Positions 26,970 to 34,766 of a stretch of 38,622 bases of DNA are shown here, one piece after another. Where the stretch lies: the NCBI RefSeq assembly GCF_025699295.1, contig NZ_JAILWB010000018.1, positions 65,309-103,930 of the forward strand, in the 5' to 3' direction. A program made the position numbers and the translations under genes. The notes under the pieces were generated by a model. The model was not told where the DNA came from, searched no databases, and saw only the letters and a list, made by a program, of their open reading frames with translations. The DNA is from Hydrogenophaga sp. Its GTDB lineage: Bacteria; Pseudomonadota; Gammaproteobacteria; Burkholderiales; Burkholderiaceae_C. Each line of letters opens with the position of its first letter. Positions within the stretch are counted from its first letter, which is position 1.

Positions 26970-28361
26970 ATGGACGCGATCTCCTCCCCGACCTTGTTGT
27001 CCGACGCCCTGCCGCCGGGCGCCCTGCTGGCCTATTACGGTGATGACTTCACCGGTTCCACCGACGTCCTGGAGGCATTCACCGCATCGGGCGTGCCCAC
27101 GGTCCTTTTCCTGCGCCCTCCCGACGAGGGCTGGGTGAGGCGGTTCGCACACATGCGTTGCGTGGGCCTGGCCGGCACCGCCCGCGGGCAGTCGCCGCAA
27201 TGGATGCGCGAGAACCTGCCCGCCGCGTTCAAGAGCCTGCGCGCGTTTGGCGCACCCATCCTTCAGTTCAAGGTCTGCTCCACCTTCGACTCCAGCCCCG
27301 AACAGGGGTCGATAGGTCAGGCGATCGACCTGGGAACCCGGTTCTTCGACGCGACGTGGTCTCCCATGGTGATCGGCGCACCCCGACTCAAGCGTTATCA
27401 GGCTTTCGGCCACTTGTTTGCGGCGGTCGATGGCACGGTACACCGTCTCGACCGACACCCCACGATGTCGCGCCATCCCGTGACGCCCATGACCGAATCC
27501 GACCTCCGGCTCCACCTGAGTCGCCAGACGACCAGGCGCATCGAGCTGATCGACCTGGTCGAGATGCAGGCGGGACGCGGTGCCGCCGCACGCCAGGCGC
27601 TCTCGGGCGCCGACCAGCCGGTGGTGATGCTCGATGTCATCAACGACGACACCCTGTCCGAAGCCGGGCGTCTGATCTGGGACAACCGGGGCGAGGGCCT
27701 CTTCTCCGCCTCATCTTCCGGGCTCGCATACGCCCTGGTGAGCCATTGGCAAAGAGCCGGTCTGTTGCAGGCAGCCCCGCCGTTGCCGCGGACGCCGCGC
27801 GTCCCGCTCATTGCCGCCATCAGCGGCAGTTGCTCTCCCGTCACCGCGGCCCAGATCGAATGGGCGGCACGGCACGGCTTTGCCACGATCCGGTTGAACG
27901 TCGATGCGGTGTTCAGCGACGCGCAGCAGGCCCGCGAAATCGGGCGCGCGCTGAACCTGGCCGTCCAGGCGGTGAACGCCGGCCAGAGCCCTCTGGTGTA
28001 TTCGGCCACCGGCCCCGATGACCCCGCCGTGACCGGGTTTCCCGCAGCGGCACGGGCCTCGGGCATGGCCCTGGCCGAGGCCAATGCCCGCGTCGGAGCG
28101 AGCCTGGCCGGGGTGATGCGTGGTCTGGTGGAGAGAACCACGCTGCAACGGATCGCCATCGCCGGAGGTGACAGCTCGGGCGCGGTCGCCAGCGCGCTGG
28201 ACATGGCGGCACTCACCGTCAGTGCGGGCTTGGCGCCGGGCGCTCCGTTGTGCCGGATCTGGTCGGATTCAGCCCGCATGGATGGCGTCGAGGTGGTGCT
28301 CAAGGGAGGCCAGATGGGCACGGTGGATTTTTTCGGCAAGGTCCTGGGAGACACGGCCTGA
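26970..28361 (+). CDS. oiaK: DUF1537/four-carbon-acid-sugar-kinase family protein, probable 3-oxo-isoapionate kinase
   Basis: The 463-residue product has the two-domain DUF1537 kinase layout. N-terminal signatures are YYGDDFTGSTDVLEAF and FKVCSTFDSSPEQGSIGQAI; the C-terminal nucleotide-binding part has IAGGDSSGAVASAL and LKGGQMGTVDFF. Its place directly after a RuBisCO-like gene and behind apnO matches OiaK, which phosphorylates 3-oxo-isoapionate at O4. ATG 26970 follows AGGA; a GTG at 26955 overlapping the previous stop (GTGA) is also possible and would add five residues. Sequence alone does not distinguish it from tetronate kinases, so the specificity comes from context. Confidence 0.75.
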   Translation: MDAISSPTLLSDALPPGALLAYYGDDFTGSTDVLEAFTASGVPTVLFLRPPDEGWVRRFAHMRCVGLAGTARGQSPQWMRENLPAAFKSLRAFGAPILQFKVCSTFDSSPEQGSIGQAIDLGTRFFDATWSPMVIGAPRLKRYQAFGHLFAAVDGTVHRLDRHPTMSRHPVTPMTESDLRLHLSRQTTRRIELIDLVEMQAGRGAAARQALSGADQPVVMLDVINDDTLSEAGRLIWDNRGEGLFSASSSGLAYALVSHWQRAGLLQAAPPLPRTPRVPLIAAISGSCSPVTAAQIEWAARHGFATIRLNVDAVFSDAQQAREIGRALNLAVQAVNAGQSPLVYSATGPDDPAVTGFPAAARASGMALAEANARVGASLAGVMRGLVERTTLQRIAIAGGDSSGAVASALDMAALTVSAGLAPGAPLCRIWSDSARMDGVEVVLKGGQMGTVDFFGKVLGDTA

Positions 28362-28413
28362 TCAACGAGGCTGTCCTGGCTGGGCGTGCCGGCCCTGCGG
28401 TATGCTTTTCACC

Positions 28414-29136
28414 ATGACCGACCAACCCATTCAACGCCGCAAGATTTCACACGAGGTGATGGACCGGCTGCTGTCGCGCATCCGCAGCGGCGAGTGGGGG
28501 CCGGGCGATCAGTTGCCCTCGGAGCGCGACCTGATGGAGACCTATGGCGTGGGTCGCCCTGCGATCCGGGAAGCGCAGCAGGACCTGGCCCGTTCGGGCA
28601 TTCTGGAGATCACCCATGGTGAGCGCGCGCGGGTTGCCGTGCCCACCGCCGAGGTGCTGATCGAGCAGATTGCCGGTGGCGCCCAGCATCTGTTGCGCAT
28701 GCAGCCGGACATGCTGGGCCACGTCAAGGACGCGCGCATCTTCCTGGAAACGGGGCTGTGCCGCATCGCGGCCGCCAAAGCCACGGACGACGATGTCGCG
28801 CGCCTGCGCGCACGGCTGGAAGACCACCGCGCGGCGCTTGACGAGTTGGACCAGTTCCTCCACCGCGACATGCTGTTCCATCGGGAAATTGCCATCATCG
28901 TGGGCAACCCCATATTCCCGGCGGTGGTCGAGGCGCTGTTCGGCTGGGCCCGGGCGTACTACAGCACCATTGTTCGTGCGCCGGGGGCCGAGCAGGTGAC
29001 CTTGCAGGAACACACCCTCATCTACGAGGCCGTGGCGTCTCGCGATCCGGAGGCCGCGGCCGAAGCGATGCGCCTGCACCTCACCCGTGCCAGCGTGCTG
29101 TACCGGAATTCGCAGCCCCCGGCGGTGGCACCCTAG
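28414..29136 (+). CDS. GntR-family (FadR subgroup) regulator of the apionate-type operon
   Basis: The 240-residue product has an N-terminal winged HTH (GDQLPSERDLMETYGVGRPA, then IREAQQDLARSGILEIT) and a C-terminal helical FCD domain (HRDMLFHREIAIIVGNPIF and QEHTLIYEAVASRDPEAAAE, with the usual metal-binding Asp/His). FCD regulators usually bind a sugar acid or other carboxylate. It is last in the apnO operon, so it is probably an autogenous repressor or activator of it. No ribosome site is seen; TATGCT at 28401-28406 lies seven bases before ATG 28414, which suggests a leaderless mRNA from an internal promoter. An ATG at 28402 is in frame but overlaps that element. Confidence 0.85.
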   Translation: MTDQPIQRRKISHEVMDRLLSRIRSGEWGPGDQLPSERDLMETYGVGRPAIREAQQDLARSGILEITHGERARVAVPTAEVLIEQIAGGAQHLLRMQPDMLGHVKDARIFLETGLCRIAAAKATDDDVARLRARLEDHRAALDELDQFLHRDMLFHREIAIIVGNPIFPAVVEALFGWARAYYSTIVRAPGAEQVTLQEHTLIYEAVASRDPEAAAEAMRLHLTRASVLYRNSQPPAVAP

Positions 29137-29410
29137 GGCAGGCCGGCCCGACCCGGACCGATCCGGGCGCGACTACCCGTTCAGCGCGGCCGAGCTGTTC
29201 CGCTTCGGCCACGAGCACCAGTTCAACCTTCTCGACCCGGGGGCGGTTCACGCCCCTGTGTCATGAGACGCGAGCGGGCCTTGCCCAGGGCGTCACACAT
29301 CCTGTCGTCGCCGAACCGGTAACCGACCGGTCCGCGAGGTGTTCCGGCGCTCCGCCTTCAAGGGTTTGACCTGATGTCTGTGGTCAATTGATGCATTAAC
29401 GTATGCATTA
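29137..29410. other. Intergenic region between the two sugar-acid clusters
   Basis: This 274-base stretch has no recognisable gene. It contains a hairpin without a T-run (GGGGCG 29240-29245 pairing with CGCCCC 29251-29256), two ACCGGT hexamers (29315-29320 and 29326-29331), a short coding-like frame ending at 29266, and the tandem ATGCATTAA repeat next to the SMP-30 start. It probably holds the promoter of the second cluster. Confidence 0.5.
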
Positions 29411-29411
29411 A
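29391..29411 (+). repeat. Tandem ATGCATTAA repeat overlapping the SMP-30 gene start
   Basis: ATGCATTAA occurs at 29391-29399 and 29403-29411, a 12-base period. The inner parts also form an inverted TGCAT...ATGCA pair. The second copy ends on the A of the ATG start codon. Its AT-richness and position suggest an operator, most likely for the GntR protein encoded at 30412. Confidence 0.6.
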
Positions 29412-30415
29412 TGAATCCGCAAACAACGACATTGTCCAGCGCCCGCGACGCCGTGCGACTCGACGCGCTCGGGGAAACCGGTGCCAACCTCGCGCGACCC
29501 GAGTGCGTGCTGGCCACCCGAAGTGGCCACCTGTACACCGCCGACTGGCGAGGTGGTGTGGCCCGCACCAGCCCCGATGGCCGGCAAACCCTGTTCACCG
29601 GCACCATGCCGGACGGGCTGGTGGCGCGCCCCAATGGCATTGCCCTGCTGCGCGATGGCAGCTTCCTGCTGGCGCAACTGGGCGACAAGGACGGGGGGGT
29701 CTACCGGCTCACCCGCGAGGGGCAGATCGCTCCCTGGCTGCGGCGGGTGGACGGCGTGGACATGCCGCCGACCAACTTCGTGGTGCAGGACGCCGCGGGC
29801 CGGACCTGGATCACGGTCAGCACCACATGCTCGCCGCGCAGCGAGGCCTATCGGGCGGATGTGGCGGACGGGTTCATCGTCTGCGTGCAGCCCGACGGTC
29901 ACGCCGCCATCGTCGCCGACGGCCTGGGTTACACGAACGAGGTCGCACTGCACCCCGACGGGCAATGGCTGTATGTCAACGAAACCTTTGCGCGCCGGCT
30001 CTCGCGCTTTCGTGTGGACGCCCACGGCGCGCTGAGTGACAGGCAGACCGTGGCGGAATTCGGCCCCGGGACCTTTCCGGACGGCCTCGCGTTCGACGAA
30101 GAGGGCGGTGCCTGGGTGGTCAGCATCGTGAGCAACCGGCTGATCCGCGTGGCGCCCGATGGCAAGCAGCAGGTCTGGCTTGAGGATGCGGACCCGGCCC
30201 ACCTTGCGTGGGTGGAGGCGGCCTACCTGGACGGTTCGATGGGCCGTCCGCACCTCGACGGCATCCGCAGTCAGCGCCTGCGCAACATCTCCAGCATCGC
30301 GTTTGCCGGCCCGGACCGCCGCACCGGCGTTCTCGGTTGCCTGCTGGGTGACCGACTTGTTTCCCTGTCCATGCCCGTGCCGGGCGTGGCGCCATTTCAC
30401 TGGAACTTTCCATGA
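29411..30415 (+). CDS. SMP-30/gluconolactonase/LRE-like sugar lactonase
   Basis: The 334-residue product is a six-bladed propeller protein of the SMP-30 family. The likely metal ligands are Glu in ARPECVLA, Asn in GYTNEVALHPDG and Asp in FPDGLAFDEEGG, which match the Glu-Asn-Asp set. It would hydrolyse a sugar lactone to the acid, probably in the cytoplasm because no signal peptide is visible. The start ATG 29411 has no ribosome site and overlaps the tandem repeat, so the message may be leaderless. It is the first gene of the second cluster and overlaps the following GntR gene by four bases. It could replace the unrelated ApnL lactonase in an apiose route, but this is a hypothesis. Confidence 0.85.
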   Translation: MNPQTTTLSSARDAVRLDALGETGANLARPECVLATRSGHLYTADWRGGVARTSPDGRQTLFTGTMPDGLVARPNGIALLRDGSFLLAQLGDKDGGVYRLTREGQIAPWLRRVDGVDMPPTNFVVQDAAGRTWITVSTTCSPRSEAYRADVADGFIVCVQPDGHAAIVADGLGYTNEVALHPDGQWLYVNETFARRLSRFRVDAHGALSDRQTVAEFGPGTFPDGLAFDEEGGAWVVSIVSNRLIRVAPDGKQQVWLEDADPAHLAWVEAAYLDGSMGRPHLDGIRSQRLRNISSIAFAGPDRRTGVLGCLLGDRLVSLSMPVPGVAPFHWNFP

Positions 30416-31086
30416 GCCAACCCAACCCCGCGCAGTCCATGGTGGATGTGGCGTACGAACAGATTCGCCGCCGCATCCTGGACAACGTCTGGCCTCCCAG
30501 CCACCGTGCCCTCGAACAGGAAGTGGCGCTGGCGCTCGGCATGAGCCGCACGCCGGTGCGCGAGGCGCTGGTGCGCCTGCAGAACGACGGTCTCGTGGAA
30601 GTGGTACCGCGCCATGGCATGCGTGTGCTGCCGGTCTCGCCGACCGACATGAGGGAAATCTACGAAATCCTCACAGCGCTCGAGTGCATGGCCGCCGAGA
30701 TCGTGGCCAGCCGCCACCCTTCGGAGGCCGAACTCGCGCCGCTGGTGCAAGCCACCGCCGACATGGACGCGGCCCTCAAGGCCGACGACCTGGATGCCTG
30801 GGCTGCGGCCGACGAGCGCTTTCACGCAGGCCTGATCGAACTCGCGGGCAATCGCCAGCTGGCCGCCACCGTGTGGAACTACTGGGACCGCGCCCACCGC
30901 GCCCGCATGTTCAGTCTGAAGCTGCGCCCCAAGCCGGTGAACTCCACGCGCGAGCACATGGCCCTGGTGGACATGCTGCGTGCCGGAGACGCCAGGGGCG
31001 CGTCGGAGATCAACCGCGCCCACCGAGCCCGCGCCAGCAGCGAGCTGCTGGGCATTTTCGAGCGCTTCAAGCTCGCCCAGATGTGA
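30412..31086 (+). CDS. GntR-family (FCD subgroup) regulator of the second sugar-acid cluster
   Basis: The 224-residue product has a winged HTH (LEQEVALALGMSRTPVREAL, then LQNDGLVEVVPRHGMRVLPV) and an FCD effector domain (LECMAAEIVASRHP, ERFHAGLIELAGNRQL, REHMALVDMLRAGDARGASE). Metal-ligand His and Asp positions are present. ATGA overlap with the lactonase (30412-30415) means translational coupling. It is the likely regulator of the cluster 29411-38333. Of the three GntR proteins in the window, this and the one at 28414 are both FCD types but are clearly different in sequence. Confidence 0.87.
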   Translation: MSQPNPAQSMVDVAYEQIRRRILDNVWPPSHRALEQEVALALGMSRTPVREALVRLQNDGLVEVVPRHGMRVLPVSPTDMREIYEILTALECMAAEIVASRHPSEAELAPLVQATADMDAALKADDLDAWAAADERFHAGLIELAGNRQLAATVWNYWDRAHRARMFSLKLRPKPVNSTREHMALVDMLRAGDARGASEINRAHRARASSELLGIFERFKLAQM

Positions 31087-31093
31087 AGACAAC

Positions 31094-32167
31094 ATGAAAG
31101 AACTTTCGATTGCCGTGCTCGCGGGCGACGGTATTGGTATAGAGGTGATGGCCGCGGCCACGCAGGTGCTTCAGGCCGTGGCGCCGCGCATCGGGCGCGC
31201 GTTTCACTTGCAGCCGCATCCGGCCGGCGCACAGCACTACGTGGACGCGGGGGAGTCCCTGCCCGAGGCGACGCTGGCGGCCTGCCGCGCGGCCGACGCC
31301 ATCCTGTTCGGCGCCATGGGCCTGCCTCATGTGCGCGGCGCGGACGGCACGGAAATCATTCCGCAGCTCGATATTCGCTTTGCGCTGGACCTGTACGCCG
31401 GCGTGCGCCCGGTCAGGACCTGGCCTGGCCTGCCGGTGCCGCTGAGCGACCCGCGCGCCACGGGCATCGACCTGGTGCTGGTGCGTGAGAACACCGAGGG
31501 CCTGTTCTGGGCGCGCGGGCGTGGTGTGGTGGATGGCGACGCGGTCTGCGACACCATGCGCATCTCGCGCGCCGGCACGGGCCGGGTGGTGGACTTCGCG
31601 CTCAGGCTCGCACAGAAGCGCCGCGAGCAAGGGCGCCCCGGGCGGGTCACCAACGTGGACAAGGCCAACGTGTTTCGTTCGATGGCCTTCTGGCGCGAGA
31701 TTTTCGTCGAGCGTGCCGCCGCCTTCCCAGACGTGCAGACCGAGCACGCCTACGTGGATGCCATGGCACTGAACCTGGTGCTCAAGCCCTGGGCCTATGA
31801 CGTGCTGGTGACCGAGAACATGTTCGGCGACATCCTCTCGGACCTGATCGCTTCGCTGGTCGGCGGCATGGGCATGGCGCCGTCCGGCGACATCGGCGAC
31901 CAGCATGCGCTGTTCCAGCCCGCGCACGGCACCGCGCCCGACATTGTGGGCAAGGGCATTGCGAATCCGACCGCCATGATCCTCTCGGCCGCAATGATGC
32001 TCGAGTGGCTGGCTCAGCGCGACGGTGACACCGCGCTGGCCGATGGTGCGCAGGCCATCGAGTCCGCCGTGCGCGGGGCCTTTGAAAGCGATGGTGTGCG
32101 CCCCTACGAGATGGGTGGGCGCAGTGGCACGGCCGACATCACCCGCGCGGTGCTGGAGCGGCTGTGA
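31094..32167 (+). CDS. Isocitrate/isopropylmalate dehydrogenase-family (tartrate-dehydrogenase-like) oxidoreductase
   Basis: The 357-residue product is a beta-decarboxylating hydroxyacid dehydrogenase homologue. Retained signatures are LAGDGIGIEV, Arg95 and Arg105 in DIRFALDLYAGVRPVR, Arg131 in RENTEG, Lys190 in VDKAN, Asp222 in YVDAMAL, and Asp246/Asp250 in ENMFGDILSD (metal site); QPAHGTAPDI and NPTAMILSAA form the NAD site. The catalytic Tyr after RENTEG is Phe138 (GLFWARG), so the second half-reaction may differ from the classical enzymes. Members of this family include tartrate, malate and 3-isopropylmalate dehydrogenases. Place in the cluster suggests it supplies the oxo-acid used by the kinase at 36376, but the substrate is unknown. 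Its stop overlaps the next gene (GTGA). Confidence 0.82.
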   Translation: MKELSIAVLAGDGIGIEVMAAATQVLQAVAPRIGRAFHLQPHPAGAQHYVDAGESLPEATLAACRAADAILFGAMGLPHVRGADGTEIIPQLDIRFALDLYAGVRPVRTWPGLPVPLSDPRATGIDLVLVRENTEGLFWARGRGVVDGDAVCDTMRISRAGTGRVVDFALRLAQKRREQGRPGRVTNVDKANVFRSMAFWREIFVERAAAFPDVQTEHAYVDAMALNLVLKPWAYDVLVTENMFGDILSDLIASLVGGMGMAPSGDIGDQHALFQPAHGTAPDIVGKGIANPTAMILSAAMMLEWLAQRDGDTALADGAQAIESAVRGAFESDGVRPYEMGGRSGTADITRAVLERL

Positions 32168-33207
32168 GCATCGAACGCGTGGCCGTGGTCGGTGCTGGGT
32201 TCTTCGCGGCATTCCAGCTGGAGGCCTGGCAGGCCCTGGGCGTGGAGGTCGCGGGCATCTGCGACACGGACGCCACGCGCGCCGAGGCCATGGCGCACCG
32301 CTTCGATATTGCCCGCACCTACGCCGATGCCGCCGCGATGTGCGACGAACTGCAGCCCGCGTTGCTCGACATCGTGACGCCACCTGCGGCGCATGCTGCG
32401 CTGGTGGGCATCGCGTTGCAACGCCGCATTCCCACCATCTGCCAGAAGCCGTTCGGCGACGATCTGCGGCAAGCCGAGGCCATGAGCGAGCAGGCTCAGC
32501 GCCTGCAGGTGCCGCTGATCGTGCACGAGAACTTCCGCTTCACGCCATGGTTCCGTGAATGCCGCCGGCTGCTCGATGCTGGCCAGATCGGTCGTGTGCA
32601 CGCCATCAGCTTTCGCCTGCGCCCGGGCGACGGGCAAGGCCCACGCGCCTACCTGGATCGCCAGCCCTATTTCCAGACCATGCCGCGCCTGCTGGTGCGC
32701 GAGACGGCGGTGCACTTCGTTGACACCTTTCGCCACCTCATGGGCGAAGTGCTGGCCGTCACCGCGCGGCTGCGTCGCATCAACCCGGTGATCGCGGGGG
32801 AAGACGCAGGCTACGTGATCTTCGAATTCGAGGACGGCAGCACCGGCCTGTTCGACGGCAACCGCCTCAACGACCACACCGCCGGCAACCCTCGACGAAC
32901 CATGGGCGAGATGTGGCTCGAGGGCAGTGCGGGTGTGCTGCGCCTCGACGGCGACGCGCGCCTGTGGTGGAAACCGCACCACGGCGACGAACAGGAACAC
33001 CGCTACGACCGGGGCGGTGAAGCCGCCTTCGGCGGCGCCTGCCAGGCCTTGCAGGCCCATGTGCTGCAACACCTGCGCGAAGGCGCTCCCTTGCAGAACA
33101 GCGCACAGGACTACGTGCGAAATCTGCAGATCCAGAGCGCCATTTACCACTCGCACTCGACGGGGCGTCGGGTGGACATGCGCACTTTCAATCCCCACCA
33201 CCCCTGA
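32164..33207 (+). CDS. Gfo/Idh/MocA-family dehydrogenase, D-apiose-dehydrogenase-like
   Basis: The 347-residue product starts at GTG 32164, overlapping the previous stop by four bases. It has a Rossmann N terminus (VAVVGAGFFAAFQLEAWQAL), the family EKP-type motif as ICQKPFGDD, and VHENFRFTPWF. The GFFxxFQLxAWQ, CQKPF, VHENFR and INPxIxGED combination is, from memory, shared with D-apiose dehydrogenases (ApsD), which oxidise D-apiose to the apionolactone. The catalytic His/Asp region appears as VRETAVHFVDTFRH. A role on an aldose or cyclic polyol feeding the lactonase at 29411 is plausible. No signal peptide is present. Confidence 0.75.
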   Translation: MSIERVAVVGAGFFAAFQLEAWQALGVEVAGICDTDATRAEAMAHRFDIARTYADAAAMCDELQPALLDIVTPPAAHAALVGIALQRRIPTICQKPFGDDLRQAEAMSEQAQRLQVPLIVHENFRFTPWFRECRRLLDAGQIGRVHAISFRLRPGDGQGPRAYLDRQPYFQTMPRLLVRETAVHFVDTFRHLMGEVLAVTARLRRINPVIAGEDAGYVIFEFEDGSTGLFDGNRLNDHTAGNPRRTMGEMWLEGSAGVLRLDGDARLWWKPHHGDEQEHRYDRGGEAAFGGACQALQAHVLQHLREGAPLQNSAQDYVRNLQIQSAIYHSHSTGRRVDMRTFNPHHP

Positions 33208-33221
33208 AGAAGGAGACAACG

Positions 33222-34223
33222 ATGAACCACAAGAAAGCCATCGCGATCGCCGCCGCCGCAGCGGCACTGAGCCTGGTTGGAATGCCTGCCAGCGCACAGA
33301 CGATTCTGAAATTCAGCCACACCGATCAGCAGTCCGGTGCCCGCCAGGCCGCCGCGCAGGTCTTCGCCAAGAAAGTCGAGGAACTCACGCAAGGCCGCTA
33401 CAAGGTACAGGTGTTCTGCTGCAGCCAGCTCGGCAACGACCCCAAGAACATCGAGCAGCTCGCGCTCGGAGGCATCGACTTCACGGTGTCGGCCACGGGC
33501 TCGTACGCGCCCCACGTGCCCAGCCTGAACCTCACCATGATGCCGTTCCTGGTGGACAACTACGCCCAGGGCTGGAAGCTTTACGACGAGAGCAAATGGC
33601 TGCAGGAACAGTTCGACAAGGCACCCGCCAAGGGCTTTCGCTTCCTGGCCACCTGGGAGGCTGGATTTCGCAGCATGACCACGCGCGATCCACTCATGTC
33701 ACCGGACGACGCCAAGGGCAAGAAGCTTCGCACCTTCCCCAACGAGATGATGCGCTGGACGCTGGAGTCCATGGGTTTCAACATCCAGATCATGCCGTTG
33801 CCCGAGGTCTATCTGGCGATCCAGCAAGGGGCCGTGAGCGGCCAGGAGAACCCGGTCGACACCATCTTCTCCAACAAGTTCTACGAGGTCGCGCCCAACG
33901 TCACCCTGACCAACCACGTCTACAGCCCGATCCCGCTGGCCATCAGCGAGAAGACCTGGCAGAAGCTCTCACCGGCCGACCAGAAGGCGATGGTGGAAGC
34001 CGGGCAGGCCGCAGCCAAGGTCAGCCGAGAGATGATTTCGGGCAACGACGCCAACCAGCTCAAGGAGATGGCGGCCAAGGGCGCGAAGATCAACGCCAGG
34101 CCCGACGTGGCTGCATTCCGCGCGGCTGTGCAGCCGGTGTATGGCAAGGCGCGCGAGAAATATGGCGCTGATGTGGATGCCTTCCTCAAGGACGCCGAGA
34201 TGGTCCGCGCCACGGTGAAGTGA
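33222..34223 (+). CDS. dctP: TRAP transporter solute-binding protein (DctP family), second cluster
   Basis: The 333-residue product has a signal peptide (MNHKKAIAIAAAAAALSLVG, cut near ASAQT). Family blocks are LALGGIDFTVSATGSYAPHV, GKKLRTFPNEMM with the substrate-binding Arg, and GAVSGQENPVDTIF. An AAGGAGAC ribosome site lies before ATG 33222. The mature sequence differs strongly from the first DctP, so a different sugar acid is probably bound. DctQ starts three bases after the stop. Confidence 0.9.
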   Translation: MNHKKAIAIAAAAAALSLVGMPASAQTILKFSHTDQQSGARQAAAQVFAKKVEELTQGRYKVQVFCCSQLGNDPKNIEQLALGGIDFTVSATGSYAPHVPSLNLTMMPFLVDNYAQGWKLYDESKWLQEQFDKAPAKGFRFLATWEAGFRSMTTRDPLMSPDDAKGKKLRTFPNEMMRWTLESMGFNIQIMPLPEVYLAIQQGAVSGQENPVDTIFSNKFYEVAPNVTLTNHVYSPIPLAISEKTWQKLSPADQKAMVEAGQAAAKVSREMISGNDANQLKEMAAKGAKINARPDVAAFRAAVQPVYGKAREKYGADVDAFLKDAEMVRATVK

Positions 34224-34226
34224 CGC

Positions 34227-34745
34227 ATGACAGCCGGACCTTTGCTCTCGCCGGTGGCGGCTGCGCCGCTGCCGATCCGCTGGATGGGCCGCCTGGTGGA
34301 CTGGGCCGTGATCGGCATCGGCGCCACCATGGCGACCCTGGTGTTCATCAACGTGGCCCTGCACGTGGTGGGCAAGGATCTGGCCTGGGTCACCGAGCTC
34401 GGTGAGTTGCTGATGGTATGGGTGACCTTCCTGGGCGGCGCCTGCGCCGCCCAGCGGGGCGCGCACATGAGCATCACCGAGTTCATCGACAAGCTGGGCA
34501 CTGCCCGCCGGCGCTGGGCCGATGCCGCGGTTCAGGTGGTTTGCCTGGGCGTGCTGGCGATTCTGGTGCGCTTTGGCTGGAACCTGGTCGAAGGCAACTG
34601 GGGCAACCAGCTCACGGTGCTGCAGTGGCCCATGGCCTGGCAGTACATGGGCATGGCCCTGGGCTGCAGCCTCATGGCGGTGTTCGTGGCCTTCGACTTC
34701 CTGCAGACGCTGCGCGGCGTGCCGCGCGAGGCGCGCTACCCCTGA
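34227..34745 (+). CDS. dctQ: TRAP transporter small membrane subunit (DctQ family), second cluster
   Basis: The 172-residue product has four membrane helices (VIGIGATMATLVFINVALHV, LLMVWVTFLGGACAAQRG, VVCLGVLAILVRFGW, YMGMALGCSLMAVFVAF) and the DctQ motif ELLMVWVTFLGGACAAQRGA. The start is three bases after the dctP stop and DctM follows after 21 bases. Confidence 0.87.
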   Translation: MTAGPLLSPVAAAPLPIRWMGRLVDWAVIGIGATMATLVFINVALHVVGKDLAWVTELGELLMVWVTFLGGACAAQRGAHMSITEFIDKLGTARRRWADAAVQVVCLGVLAILVRFGWNLVEGNWGNQLTVLQWPMAWQYMGMALGCSLMAVFVAFDFLQTLRGVPREARYP

Positions 34746-34766
34746 GACGCCGAAAAAGACTTCACC

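Noticed and set aside
26970..28361. Second OtnK or D-threonate kinase (DtnK)
   Set aside because: The position after a RuBisCO-like gene and ApnO fits OiaK better, and no PdxA2-type dehydrogenase, the usual DtnK partner, is present.
29240..29256. GGGGCG-GTTCA-CGCCCC hairpin as terminator of the first cluster
   Set aside because: Stem is only six bases and no T-run follows. It could be a weak stop, but it does not meet the standard.
29315..29331. Two ACCGGT hexamers 11 bases apart
   Set aside because: Short self-complementary GC-rich hexamers are frequent by chance in such DNA, and no link to a promoter is evident.
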